DNA of 64,000 nt, taken from the NCBI GenBank assembly GCA_021432635.1, contig MU270082.1, forward strand, positions 191,831 through 255,830, read 5' to 3'. Below, one piece after another: positions 38,546 to 50,988 of this stretch (its first letter is position 1; each line of letters opens with the position of its first letter). The notes below the pieces were generated by a model. The model had not been told where the DNA came from. It saw only the letters and a list, made by a program, of their open reading frames with translations, and ran no database searches. A program made the translations under genes and the position numbers. This DNA is from Thozetella sp. PMI_491. Taxonomy: Eukaryota > Ascomycota > Sordariomycetes > Chaetosphaeriales > Chaetosphaeriaceae.

Positions 38546-39230
38546 AAAGAAAGTTGGGACGAAATCGGAAGGCGAGAAACACGGTTGGAAGAGAAGGCAC
38601 GGCGTGGCCCGCCAGCTTAGTCGCCCTCAAAGGAAGAAAGAAAAGAGGGTTATGCTCAGGAACTAGGCTGACACGAGCGAGGGGGGCAGCTGGGAATATC
38701 ACCGACCAAGCACCGCAGCGATTTGGTGGTGGCCGAAGTTGCACACAATGCGCGTCCTTGCGCGCCCTCGCTATAGGAGGGGATGCTGACGGCATCTTCC
38801 ACCACAGATGCACGCACACATAGGTCGCCTTCTTACCCCCCCTGCTCGTTGTGCGCCCTATACCCTTCCCAATGCGGATATGCACGATTCCAAATCGTCA
38901 CCTTTGTTTTTCCTATGAGGGCTTGCCTCAGGGCGACTGAACCCTGGCCCAGCTGAACAAGGCGCATGTCTCATGGCAGGTCAAGTCCAACGCCAGCTAC
39001 GGCACACAACGAGCTGGGCTGGTGGCCGGCCCAGGGGCCCCGACAAGAGAGAGCCACAATGTTCAGCGGACAACGGGCCCAGGAGATGTTCGGAACCAGC
39101 CGTCGTCTATTGTATGCAGGTTCCCAGATGACGGATGCGAGTTGCGATCGCGATCACCGACTGTTCCCTACTCCCAAGCCTCCATTCCCGGCAGAGGCCG
39201 CCGTCGCAAGGCCCCGTATAATTTTTATTT

Positions 39231-39268
39231 TTTTTATTTTTTATTTTTTTGATAATAATAATAATAAT
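39231..39268. repeat. T-rich tract followed by (ATA)n microsatellite
   Basis: T runs interrupted by single A bases are followed by about five ATA units. This is an AT-rich island in GC-rich DNA. Confidence 0.85.
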
Positions 39269-41550
39269 CATCGCGCGGTCCTTGAGAGAGCAGTGCCATT
39301 TCCGTCAAACCGACGGCGGCAGCTCGCGTACTCGACAATGGGGTCAAGGACGACATTTGCAAATTTCTGCTTCACCTGCTTCATAGACATCAATCTGCCT
39401 TCGTTCTGTTGCATGGGCAGATATGTCTTTGGCACTTTTCGATAGCACTGTTCCCAAGCGCAGTACCGACACTACGTAGGCAAGAGGTACTCAACCGACC
39501 CCTCCACACCACACCCCTGCTCGACAGCACAGCGATGAACCCCGGGTGGAGGCTGGTCTTTGCCCTCTTTCCTTTTATTTCTGGGTGGCACAGGCGCCAG
39601 AGCCGGGTGAGTGGATCGCCGGTGCGAATCGTCTCCATAATCTACCCACCCACCACGGAGCTTTCTCTTGCCGGGATCCATTGCAACCCTACCACTCCCA
39701 CGACTGAGGAACAGAAGCAATGGGAACCTTGCACAGGCCGGACTTGAGTGGCCGGTTGCCCTCCCCCGGGGGCTCTCGCAGCATCGTGCCGGCTCCATCG
39801 TCTCCATCGCAGCCCGGCCGCAATTGACGCCATGGGCGATCGCTCGCTGATCATTTCTTGCCCGGCTTCGCCCAGATGCCCAGATGCCCAATGCAGTAAT
39901 CAGCACTGAACCGCTTCGTGCGTGCCGAGACGATGGCTCCGCACTCGACTGTCATGTCAACTGGATATTGACACACGTGCAGAGCATGAGAGCGATCAAG
40001 AGGGAAAGGCGTCGTGCGGTCGCGACGCCATAGCCTGCCGCCACCGAGGAGAAGGAGAAATAAACCTTTTTGGGCTGGCGGTGATGTGCGGGCGGCATGC
40101 CGTGTGGGAGAGCCACCGGTCTGGCTGATGATCCCTTCCACAGCGAGAGACATGAAAGCCACCCCCCAGCGCCAGGTCGGCGAAGTCGAGCGGCGGCAGC
40201 ATACGAGTCACTTTTCCTAGGCCACCTGGGCGGCCGACTAACCCGTGAGCTGTCGAGCTTGGGAGCAGCCCGCAGCGATCGAGCGATCTGGACCCTCGCT
40301 TGGCACTGTGCTCCCCATCCTCCGTGCAGGAGACGGAGGGGGCGGCGGGCGGCGATCCAGACCAGCTGGATTGGCCGAGGATATGCAAGTCTCCGACGTA
40401 GTGCATAGTACGCTCCTCTGGCCAGCCTACGTGCTTTCGTTCCTACCTTAGGCCTTCGCGGGAACCTGTGTGTCCATCCGTTTATGCCAACGGTTTTTTC
40501 TTCTCCCCGGTCGCATGGACCAGCTGGTGTTCACAGCTCCAAACTGCCCAAAGCTCCTGGGGTTACCTAGACTCAGGGACAAGCAGGCGTTGCTCAACGT
40601 CGGTCTCAAAGCCTCGTCGAACACCAGCTTCGGAGCCACGAGGACCAGGCACCGCTGGATTTCATGGGGATCTAGATAGTGCTGGCTTCCTGGGGTAAAA
40701 TCAGGGTTTTGAAGGTTGTGCAAGCTTTCCCCAGCCGACCCCCTCCCCCCCTTCACAAAACGTTTCGCAAGGCTGGCGAGGCGATAAGGACGAAGTTTCG
40801 AGGCCATAGCCGAGGACCTCCGAAGCTCAGTTCCTGGTCCCGGTCGAAGTTTAGTCGAGTCTTTGTGGAGGGAGCGGTGTGACGGCAGTACCGAGGCGGC
40901 CCAGTCAACAGCCACAGCCTCCCCCTCTCCTACCCACCCCCAGCCGACCGGCGTACCAAGATGAAGAAATCGCGGTCAAGAGGCGGTCGAGACATACATG
41001 AAGTAAGTCAATTTCGCTCGCCCAGAGACAGATGCTGTCAAAGCAGCAATAGCCGGCCACTCGCGGGTTTGCATTATCATCCTCACCCCCCCCCCCCATC
41101 CCGACCGGGGACGACGCAACCGGAAGAGAGGGGCGGTGGGAGGGTCCCAAAAAAGCAAAGACAGAGAAAACCGACTAAGCCCCATCTCCTCCACACCCCG
41201 CTAAAACATTTGCTCAGACATTCACCAATCTCCATCGCATGACGTGAAGCGCAAAGCGTATTGGCGAAAAACTCTGTCAAGAAAGGAATACATTTCCCAA
41301 AGTCGATTCAAGCTCCCCCGTCTTTGCCTGTGTCAGGCAGATTGCTAGGGCACATGATATCATGCTGTGCCAGGGGAGAGCCGGCAGCATGACGGGAACC
41401 GAGGCTACTGCAGCGGTTTCGGGAGGGTGGCCGGGAAGATAGGAGCAAGACTACTCCTGCCCAGGATCTCACGGAGCCGACGGTGCCGAGCAGGTCCAAC
41501 CTGGCTTGGCCTGGCCGTAGTGGGCGCAGTGGCCCGGGGCGAGGTAGTGT

Positions 41551-41590
41551 GGGCAGGGCAGGGCCGGACAGGGCAGAGCAGGGCGAGATG
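41551..41590. repeat. Degenerate GGGCAG minisatellite
   Basis: Repeated GGGCAGGG-like units with small variations. Such G-rich cores resemble minisatellites; copy number is about five. Confidence 0.5.
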
Positions 41591-41992
41591 GGTTGCAAGC
41601 TCCCTGCACCGAGAGGCGGCGGCTGGCCAGGGCTCATTGCACCCGCCTCCGGCGGTAGTGCGTTGCGTTTGGGAAGCGTCTCCACTGCGAATCTAGCTTC
41701 AGCTCCATGGTTCCATGGTAAGGACAGTCGCGATCGATCTGGACTCTTGGAGTGCGAAACGCACGCTAGGTCGCCCTACGTGGAGGACGCATACAATGCC
41801 ATCCTGTGCTGACCCTCCCGCTCCCGCACTGCCATCCTTGGCCCTTGTCCATGATGCTTGTGCAAATCGGCGAGATCGGTGGGAGCTGTCGATTGCACAT
41901 TCCCGCCTTGATCGTCTGTAGGATGGATGCTGGCTGCTGCAAGCCTCCGATGACCAGGATCGCCAGTGGCTTTCGCGGACTTGCGAGAACAC

Positions 41993-42031
41993 TATCGGAC
42001 AATCGGACGGTCGGACGGTCGGACGGTCGGA
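41993..42031. repeat. 8-bp tandem repeat, unit GTCGGACG
   Basis: Nearly five head-to-tail copies. The last three are identical and the first two differ by A for G at one or two places, suggesting recent expansion from the right side. Confidence 0.85.
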
Positions 42032-42309
42032 AACGGGAAGGATCTGGAAGGGGGGTGGGGGTGAAGAAATCACGAGCTAGGCACCAGCTGGCAAACAGGA
42101 AGCACGGTCGTTTCGCGGGGACCGACTTGTAGTAGGCAAAGCGACTGCAACCCTGGCGCTGCCTCCTCGCGAGGATGGGTAAGGGCGAGGGCGCATTGAC
42201 GAATACGTGAAACCAGGCGTCAGGTAAACATTGCCCGGTCAAATCCCCCCGTCTATCTCTCTCCGCTTGCTGCAGCTCGGTGCAGCTGCAGTCAACTTTA
42301 GCTCACCCT

Positions 42310-42331
42310 GGTTGGGTCCCGGTTGGGTCCC
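42310..42331. repeat. 11-bp tandem duplication GGTTGGGTCCC
   Basis: Two perfect adjacent copies. It is short, and may be a slippage product. Confidence 0.8.
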
Positions 42332-42557
42332 CAGTCGGAAAAGATTTGGGGGTTACATCGATGATTAACCCTTGCCGTGATCTACAACCCAATCTGTTCA
42401 GCTGGATATGACAACTCCACAGCCCATGGCACCCAAGATCGAGGCTGCCTATCCCCATCCACCAGCAACAAAAAAGAATGCCATCGCAGCAATTCAGCAG
42501 TGGCAATGCGCATGACAATCGCCAAGGTGCACTGCAACCTCTACTGACTGCCCTGCT

Positions 42558-42600
42558 GGCGCCCTGACGGTCGCTAGGGCGCCTCCATTTTTTAATGGAG
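42558..42600. other. Two abutting perfect hairpins
   Basis: Hairpin 1 pairs GGCGCCCT (42558-42565) with AGGGCGCC (42576-42583) around a 10-nt loop. Hairpin 2 pairs CTCCATT (42583-42589) with AATGGAG (42594-42600) around a TTTT loop. They share the base at the junction. It could be a structured RNA, a terminator-like element or chance. Confidence 0.5.
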
Positions 42601-42930
42601 AGGAAATGACAGCTAATTTTGAGAAGCTACAGTATAGTTAAGTCGCGTTATCGACATGACGGCATTGGCCCCCCCCGGACTGACCTTAGTCATCCAGCAT
42701 TACATACCACATTACACAGCACACTACCTGCAGGCGCCGTTACGGTAGGATCCACACGCTACCGTCTTTTCTTCCGTCCGGTTTGAAAAGGTTTGAAACG
42801 TTCACCTCTCCCCCGCCCTGAACGGACCAGACGGTATGAAACAAGCAGAATGTGCAGTTTAGATGCATATATTGCTTTGCTTCACACAACCACGGACGCA
42901 CTCCCACGGGTACCACGCGAGCGAAGAGGC

Positions 42931-43000
42931 TGCATCGATATACATCAACATACATCGACATACATCAACATACATCGACATACATCGACAAACATCGACA
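42931..43000. repeat. 10-bp tandem repeat, unit TACATCRACA
   Basis: Six clear units at 42941-43000 alternate A and G at the seventh base, preceded by one degenerate copy at 42931-42940. Period 10 is close to the helical turn of DNA. Confidence 0.9.
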
Positions 43001-43799
43001 AAGCGACCGAGTGACGGCAGCGATCCTCTTACTCCTCCTCCTCCTCACGCAAGCCGCGCTCATCCACCACCGCTGCCATGCGGGACAGAACCGGCAACTT
43101 CAATACCCTCCTCCGTAGAGTCACTGACAAGCCGTCTTGGTCTTGGCTGTGATCGTACATGATGTTTCCCAGATATTCCCTCGCCAACGGCCCAGTGATA
43201 TGGTGAGCAGGAGGAGTGTGTAACCTGTGTAACCTCCGTTCGACCTGATGGCATGTCTCACCCTGGGCCCGTGCCGGTTCCCAGCCCGAGGGACGCCTGT
43301 GCGACCGCTGGGCAGCTTGAAGGGGGGTTGAAGGCGCCATGGACGCCAGGAGCGCCATGAGCGCCGTGGACACGCATGTTTGGGATTAGGGCCGTTCCCC
43401 TCGTGATGAACATCTTTTGGCAGAAACACTCAGCCGCACCATCGTGCCGCATCCGACGATCTCGTGTCGTCCCAAGGTGCTCAGCCCTCGTTCGTCACGA
43501 CGTGATGTGGGACAGCTCAACAATGCAAAACCACCGAACGAGGCCGCTGGGACATGGGGGAGGAATCGAGAAATCGATAGATGGACCATCGGGCCCCGCA
43601 GGTGATGCTTGGCTACACCATGCACGACGTAAATCATTTCTCCGCGGCCCCGAGCAAAGCATCGAGGCGGAATTCATGATCTTGTCTTTCCCAAACATCC
43701 CATTCTATCCGCACCGGGCTATCACCCAGTCAGCCCGTCATGACCGGCGGTCGGAGGCGCCACACCATGCAGCGTCTGTGACACCAGGCCCAAGGACAA

Positions 43800-43820
43800 G
43801 GGGGGGGGGGGGGGGGGGGG
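43800..43820. repeat. G21 homopolymer
   Basis: Twenty-one consecutive G bases, followed by T and G5. It is the longest mononucleotide run I saw in the window. Confidence 0.9.
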
Positions 43821-44107
43821 TGGGGGTGTATGGTTGGAGATTCGCAGTGGAAATAGATTGAGAATCGTATTAGACAAAAATATTACCACTACGCCTAATA
43901 GTCGCTTCCGGATGGGTCCTGAGATCCTTAGAAGCCCAAGGAGACGGGACGCGTGCACATCCCCTCCTCATCGCATAAAAGTTTGAAGGCACGTCAGTCC
44001 GACAAGGGGGGATGCGACCCCTGGTTTTCTGGACGACAGGCTGACAGTAAAGGGGCTAAGACAGGAAAAAGCAAAACAAAGTGCAGAGCTTGGGAGCGAG
44101 GAAAAGC

Positions 44108-44124
44108 AAAAAAAAAAAAAAAAA
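44108..44124. repeat. A17 homopolymer
   Basis: Seventeen consecutive A bases on the plus strand in non-coding DNA. No retroelement body was recognised upstream. Confidence 0.9.
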
Positions 44125-47100
44125 CTCAGGAAAGGGGGGGTTGAGGAGCATGGATGGGAAGATGCAAGATCGCCTTAGATCGTAACACTGTCGTACAGCT
44201 GGGCTCACAGAGCCCGTTGCCCAACCATCCCCTCGGTACCTCAACACCAGCTATATTGCCAAGGATCTTGCGAAGAGGTGTTTCTGGTGGTGGCTTTCAC
44301 GCAGGTGGGAAAACGGGGGTGAATCTATTCCCTCCTCACTGATACTAGGTGCTTTTGGGAGCGGTTTCCTCTTAACCCACCTGGTTGGTATTATTGGCAG
44401 CCTAGTGGGCTCTCTGCTTCATGCCCTGCCGTCTGAATAGGGCAGCGGTAAGCGATAGCCAGTAATGGAGCGTACTAGTTGGTTAAGAGCCGGATAGCAA
44501 ACGGTCGTAAGGGCCTGCGACGGCGGCTGGGCGGCGCCGTCTCATTGGATCCATCTGCATAGCAAGAGGTGCACCGAGCGGACTGGTGTGCGCTAGCTCA
44601 TCCCCCACTCCCCGGAGCTGTCGTACAATACATTCAGAGGGCAGCAGGCGCTGCGGGTCGGTATATGGAGATCGTCCCAAGACAATGCAACAGCGATAGC
44701 GCCGCGGGAAGAAAGGTACAGTACATAGGCGTGGCACTCACTGTTTGACGAGTCTCAAACATTGGGCCTGGGGCGCCGGCGAGGGTCACGACGAGAAGCC
44801 CAAACACGGGGGATCGAGCGTATGACGGGGGGGGTGTGGTACCGTGCATGGGAAATATCCCGGGGGTTTTAGAGCGCGCGCGTGCGTAGGCAGCCCTGCC
44901 GGCAGCGTTCCCCCTGGAACGATTTGGCAGGCAGCAAGACGAGCAGGCGCTACAGCGTAGTACCATAGTATGGTAGGGATTGACAACAAGGATTCTAAAG
45001 CAGGGCTTTGCTGGTCGACGGGCCCTGTGACTCCCTAGCCCCTGTCAGTGATCGACACTGCCGGCACATCACAACCGCCATGGGCCGGGGGGCACGAGAT
45101 GAGACGCGCTCTCCGAAGCCCTTCGGGGGTGGAGATTTTGGAATCTTTGGCGATGTCTTGGGACGTAAAGGGGGGGGGGGGAGTGGACCTACCTAGGAGC
45201 TGAGCGACCGGGGTCGGCCTCTCATGGTTGCATCCACGAGCTTGGGGACGAGGTTTCCGATCCTCCCGCCCATCTCTTGGAAGATTTCATCAATCGAGAT
45301 CCAAAAATTCTCAACGCGAACGGCCTGGGGTGGATTGGAAAGGGACGAACGAAGAGAGGGACCAGGGGGGGGAGGGAGAGGTGAAAGGGGGAGGGGGGCG
45401 TGGATGGACCGACCGGGGCCATGTACTGAACCGTCCATCGTCTTAGACAAGGCGGGTAAAGTCTTGCGAGCTGTCGTCCCCAAGCGCCGCCCCAACTACG
45501 CGAGCCCGAGCTCCCAATCTAAGCCTGTGAAGCTGAAGAGCGGCGCACCTAAGGACGGAACGACGCGGGATGAAGAAAGAAATTAGCTGGTGTGGGAGCG
45601 TCTAAGACAGACCCGACACATTGGGATACGAGCTTGCCTCCCGCCTGGGCCGTCCCAGTTCCTAGGCCAGGGAGCCGGGAACAGCGGTCCGGGGAATGTG
45701 GGAAAGAGGGGTGAGAGACAAAAGAGCGAGTGTGCCGTGGCAATTGGCGCCAGGCCAGTGCAGCTGCGTGTGTGCGCTGGTCCCAAGAGACGCAAACGGT
45801 TGCGCACGGGATCTCCTGTCAAGACATGGACGCCCATCCATGGGCCGGATTCCTGGCAATCCAATAATGGGACCGCCAAATACCTCCCCCCCTCTTCACC
45901 CCTCCCCCAGGACGACGTCCAGGTGGAAGGGGGGGGGATGGTGCTGATTCAGACAGCAGATGAGGGTTGGGATGAATCAAAATTAGATATTTATTGAACG
46001 CTGCGCTGGGACAGCGCCCGCCGGAGACGGAGAACGGGGGAAAGGACGAAAAAACCCCCGAGCAAAACTCGGACCCAACGATCTGGGCCCAACGTTTCGG
46101 TTATCTGGCCTACCAGCAGACAGCCTGAGCTTTCCCCGCTCGGAAGCTTACGCGGAGCCGGGCCACGCCAATCGTTTTTTTTTCTTTACCCCCTTCCCCT
46201 TGGCCTTACTTAACCAGTACTCTATGACTATAAGCAGAGAGAGAGCTAAGGCATGTCCTATGCTTAGTGGGCGGCCTGTCTTCCCGTTTCGGTATATGCC
46301 TAAACCCCCATCGACCGGTCTCGACCTCACACCAAAGCGCCTGTAAGTAAGCATGCTGGCGACAAAGTATAGCGCCTCACTCGCCCAAGAGGGACGAAAG
46401 GGGACCACAGAGACAGCGCGCCGAAAGGTGCATCAAGCAAGGGGGCGCACGGCAGGGCGAGAACGCGTCCCCTAAACGCGAACGGCGCGGGCGTAGGGCT
46501 CTGACGCCATCAACAGCCGGTTTGGCGGCGGGACGCACGGAGCGAGCAGGCAGGACCCTGATGGCGCTGGACCTCGGACCTCTCTCTAGGCCATGGATCA
46601 TCGTGGGAGCTGGGCGCTCTTGAAGCACTGATTGCCGCACTGAGCAAATGTTCGGCGGGCCGGCCCTCCCCCCCCCTTTCCTCTCCTTAAGCCCTCTAGA
46701 AACAATCACGTCCATCCCAGCCCTGCCCTGGCCATCATAGCCCACAGACGCCCTGCTTGGGCCACAGACTGCCAGAGGCGCAAGTGTCAAGTCCAGCGGG
46801 TAGGACGACGCTAGCGATGAGGCTGTTTGATCTCGGAGGAGCGCACGCCCGCGACAAGATGACCCGCGGGAGTCCCTTCGTACCATAACTCAGGAGACAT
46901 CCGACGGCGGCTCCACGCCATCTTGGATGCGATTTGCCCAACAGGCCGCCGGCGAGTCTCGGAGCCCGAATAATTTGATAATTTTTCGACGCCAACCATC
47001 CCGGGGGGCTGCACCGCCCTGTCGTCACTCTCCCCGCCTCGAGCTCGAGCTCCACCGCACAGGTCTTCAAGCCCGGGACGTCGACAACCCTTAGGCCCGG

Positions 47101-48169
47101 CTCCAAGCTGCTGGAAGAAAGTGTCCGAGACACATGGCCAGAGGTGGCTGCCCCGTGCTCCTGAGCTAAACCTTGGAGTACCGCGCGTCGTGGTGGCCAA
47201 GGGGCACAGACTTGTTGTCCAGACCACTAGATGACAGCGCACCGGCCCTGGAGCCACTTCCCAAGTTCCCCGTGATGATCAACAAAGTGACACGGCCTCT
47301 CGTGGGGATTTTCGGGCGGCCCAAGCGGTGCCAGGCTCATCTCTTGTGCCACCATCTTCCCTTGACACGGTTGCCTGCCGCCCGCTCCTCTCTCCCCACA
47401 CGGCCAACCAAGGACTAACGAGATCAGTGCGACGAGTGAATCGAGGAACAGGTGGTTGATGAAAACGGCGCCAAGCTATTTGCACACGCCATCCTCGGCT
47501 GAGACTATCTTGTCTTTAAAGTAGCATGTGCTTGGTCTCCACGAGGTCCTCTTTCCCCTTTCTTCTGCGTCACAGAGCGCGGCTCGGAGCCTCGGGGGGG
47601 GGTTCCATCACCACGGAACTTAGGAAGAACCGTGAAAGAGGGGCTCGATCACCAATTAGACGCGGAAATGGAGACATGGCCAGGACCGAAATGATGCTGC
47701 TAGAGCTATAGCCTGACCCCGACAGCCAGTTCCACACGCCATGTGCCTAACGGAAATTTGCTAGCTCTATGATTGTCTAGCCGTTACTATTAGACCGTAG
47801 TGCACCAGTTGTCTGCGAGAAATGACAGTCGACGATGCTCTCGACTTGTTAGTCCGTGGCCGTTGAGGAACTAGACTCTTTAGTGCCATCCTCTTCCACC
47901 CGGCTCCCACCATCTAACCGTCCCCAGCGTGGATCAGGTGGCGGAACAGACGCGGCTGCGAGTAAGTGCCCAGCTACTCCGCATCTAGAAACATCTCCGA
48001 GCCCATCGCATCCATAGTTTCTCAGGTCAATGTCCTTCGTGAGAGAGCATCCGTGAGAAATCAGGAGGGGGGAGGGGGGGTGATCTTACTTCGTGATGCC
48101 TAGCTACAGGTACTCTCTGGAGGGTAGATCAGAGGCATTTTGAGACTGTAACCTCCTTGACCCCGGCAT

Positions 48170-50988
48170 CTAGGCCTCCTCAGGTCTGGTCCCGTTTGTC
48201 ACGGTCTTCGGGCTTCTCTTAGCTACGGCTCGGGCGGCTGCAAGTCGTGCTGCCGCACCAGCAGCACTACTTGCCTCGGAAGAAGGGGGCGTTATCACAG
48301 AAGGTGTTGTGCTCCCAGATGCGCAAGGATTTGCTGCATGAACAGTCGCAGTTGGGCGGTCGCTCGGCGCCGAGGATGGGATTTTCAAGCCAGCACCCGT
48401 ATCGGACCCAGCGCTTACGTCCCCATGGCGGCCATCGCCACTGCTAGGAAGACGCCGAGGGGCTGAGGAGAGGGACCTATTAAAACTATCACCTGAAGAA
48501 GTAGGTTTATCCTGGAGAGAAGCGGCAGCAGGATTTGAAAGATCCTGGTCAAGTTCACCACCGGAAGTGGTATCGCTGCCTGTCGGACTACCGGTCGTGG
48601 CGCCGGCATATTTGGTCCGGATATCAGTCGTGCGACTGATCGTTGAGATCGGGCTGTGGGCTGCGGTCTCTCCGATGGTTCCTTTGTCCTTAGATCCGAG
48701 ATGGTTGCCAACATATACAACCGAACCAGTAGATCCGGAGTGCTTGATCGTGTCACGAATGATGGTGGAGCTCGAGGCAGACATCGGTATCGACTGCGAA
48801 ACTGAAGGAGATAACCCCCCAGTCCAAGTTCGAGACGCGATGCTACAGCCATCAACGCTCTCCGGGTGGAATTCCGACTGGTTTGCCGGTGCCGATGGAG
48901 ACAGCGTCTCTTGGCATGAAAGGATCTGGTTTGGTTCGGTCGGATGGGACTTGGAGTTGGTGGCCGTGGGCTGGTTCGCCGAGGCGGCGAGGGGCGAAAT
49001 CGTGGCCAGCTTCGTGTTCCAGGCCACGGTCGAGATTTTGTTCTTGGGATCCGCAATGGTTGGACTCAGGGGTAGGAATTGGTCGTCCCCTTCGTTGAAA
49101 GAAAATCCACGCTTTCGCTGGACCTGGAGCTCTTGTCCTTGGGCATTGCTAGACTTGAAGGAGAAGTAGTCACACGTAGCCAGATTTGCTGGAGGCGCTG
49201 TGTCAGGGTCTCTTCCCAGGGATAATCGGGAACTCTCTTCTTCGGCCTTAGGATTTGAGTCTTTGGGGCGGTCCATGATAGTAGCATGCTTTCTAGCGAT
49301 GTGTAGGCTCCGCTGGTGAGTTACCCAGCGAGAGGTTGCATTTTGCCCACATTGGCTCGCCTTCATCCCTCGAGGGTTCGCGGCGCGTCCAAGGTCTGTA
49401 TGCATGATAGAGCCATATGGATCTTTCGTCACGACAACTTGATGGTCCTTTAGCTCACGGTGGCTCTTGTTGCTGCCGCTATCGCGACTTGGGACGTCTG
49501 CTCTATTTGACTCTGGCTGGGGCTTGGGTGCTTCTGTCGCGGGCGAATCCGTACACTTAGTGTCACTGGTTGACTTGCTCACCTCTCTCCTAAGCCTTGT
49601 TCTTCGAGGCAGTTGGTGTAGAATGGGGTCATTCTTACGGGCAAGCCTAGAGGCATCTTCCTGGGGTTCGTTAATATCTCGAGCTCCCTGCTCTGGTGTA
49701 CCTCGCGGCCTGCTGTCCATGTCAGTCGATGTACCGCGGCTACGGAGGGACATCGCTAGTTCTCTATTCACGATCTCGCCCATGAGAGCATCATTATTCG
49801 GACTAACGAATCGGGGAATATAACCTAAAGTTTACTTGTGAGCCGGGAAGATTGACATGCTGACAACTAACTCGACGTACCTGTGCCGCTGACACAGCGT
49901 GCACCGTCCAGTATTTTCGAGATACTGTTGGTTCGGGCGTATTTGGTAGCACGACGAACGAGGTCGTCGACGCTGTGGTTTCTCTCAAGATGTGCTGAAA
50001 TTGGCTGATGGTCGCGTCCCGGTTCTTGATAGGGACTAGTTAAGCTGCTCCGGTCGCTCTCGTCGTTATGTTGGCTAAGTCTCTGAATCGTTTCCTTGAA
50101 TTTCTTAGAGCCACTCCTGTCCACGAGACTGCCGTGCCTTGCTAAAGCAACACAGGCCATCCCATCCTTGCTCTCTCTGGCCAAGGTAAGCTCTAGGCGC
50201 TTGATTTCTGCTTTGTAGTCCTTCTCCATCAGTACCCAGTCCTCTCCGACTGCCCGGAACTGTTCCAGTTCCTTCTCGCGGAGGTTTCTTTGTTCGGCCA
50301 ATTCCTCCTTTGACCTTGCGAGATGGTTAGAAAGGTTCTCAATACCTTCCAGGACCACAAGCACATGAGAGTGGTAGTCGACGGGGAGGGGCGCCAGACG
50401 GGTTGCTCTCGTCATCATGGCGACCTTCAACGTCTCGACCTTGGCGACGAAAGATGGATCGTGCCAGGTACTTGCCGGGAGAACTCTTGGTGTGTTTAGG
50501 TTGAATCCAGTATTGACGGGATGAGTATTGTTCTCCTTCCCGTTATCATCCTTCTTTATGCTCTCCCTGGATGCGGGCGAAGGAGGCGGAGGCGTGACTG
50601 TACCAGGAGAGTTGCAAGGAGAGAGGATGCTGGGAGATAGCGGTGTTTCTGCGGGAATGTCAACTTTCTTATCCGGGGATGAGACGTCCACGGGCTGAAT
50701 ACGCGGAGAAGACGGAAGAGATGGGAAAGTAGTTGCCGTTGGCGAAGGTGATGCGGTTGCCCTAAGACTCTGGCGGCTCTCTCGGCCTCCGAGGCCGAGA
50801 AAACTGGCTACGCGAGGGATAGCCCGGGGTTTGTGGCGTTGATCTGAAGACTTGGAGCTTGAATGACGGTGCCGCTGGCGCCGCTCGCTCGAGGCGTTGC
50901 TCTCATTTGAAGTTGCAGCGGGCGGCGGCTCTGTCGATGCCGCGTGTGACCGTAGACCAAAGCCAAGGAAACGGCCTAGATCCGACAT
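48170..50988 (-). CDS. Unknown fungal protein with central coiled coil, two exons
   Basis: I do not recognise a named family. Two frames join into one gene: exon 1 is 50988-49881 and exon 2 is 49824-48170, with a 56-nt GT-AG intron (GTACGT donor, TTTAG acceptor). The junction reads CVSGTGYIPRFVSPNNDALM in phase, giving 920 residues. The N-terminus MSDLGRFLGFGLRSH and the repeated ASFLGLGGRE hint at two short FLGxG motifs. Residues 30-150 are Ser/Pro-rich and probably disordered. Residues 175-275 are ordered (HDPSFVAKVETLKVAMM) and end in a coiled coil at about 208-275. The segment around the intron, 335-395, looks structured and is likely a conserved core. The last 500 residues are Ser/Thr-rich and low-complexity, with an Ala-rich helix near the end. 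There is no signal peptide or membrane segment. A nuclear or cytoskeletal scaffold is possible but not shown. Confidence 0.8.

Larger units (their letters stand above)
36664..48169. other. Gene desert of about 11.5 kb downstream of the flbD-like gene
   Basis: After the flbD-like 3' UTR (to roughly 37 kb) I find no gene I can support with confidence. The DNA is rich in G- and C-runs, short tandem repeats and small hairpins, listed separately. One small frame with two CxxC pairs at 37284-37487 is noted as a weak candidate. Other open frames have no recognisable domain, and some run straight through simple repeats, which argues against coding. No transposon protein remnants were recognised. Confidence 0.5.

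Noticed and set aside
38966-39445. 159-codon plus-strand frame
   Set aside because: It runs through the poly-T and ATA microsatellite (encoding Phe and Asn runs), which argues against real coding.
44108-44124. A17 run as the tail of a retroelement
   Set aside because: No element body, target-site duplication or reverse-transcriptase segment is recognised next to it.
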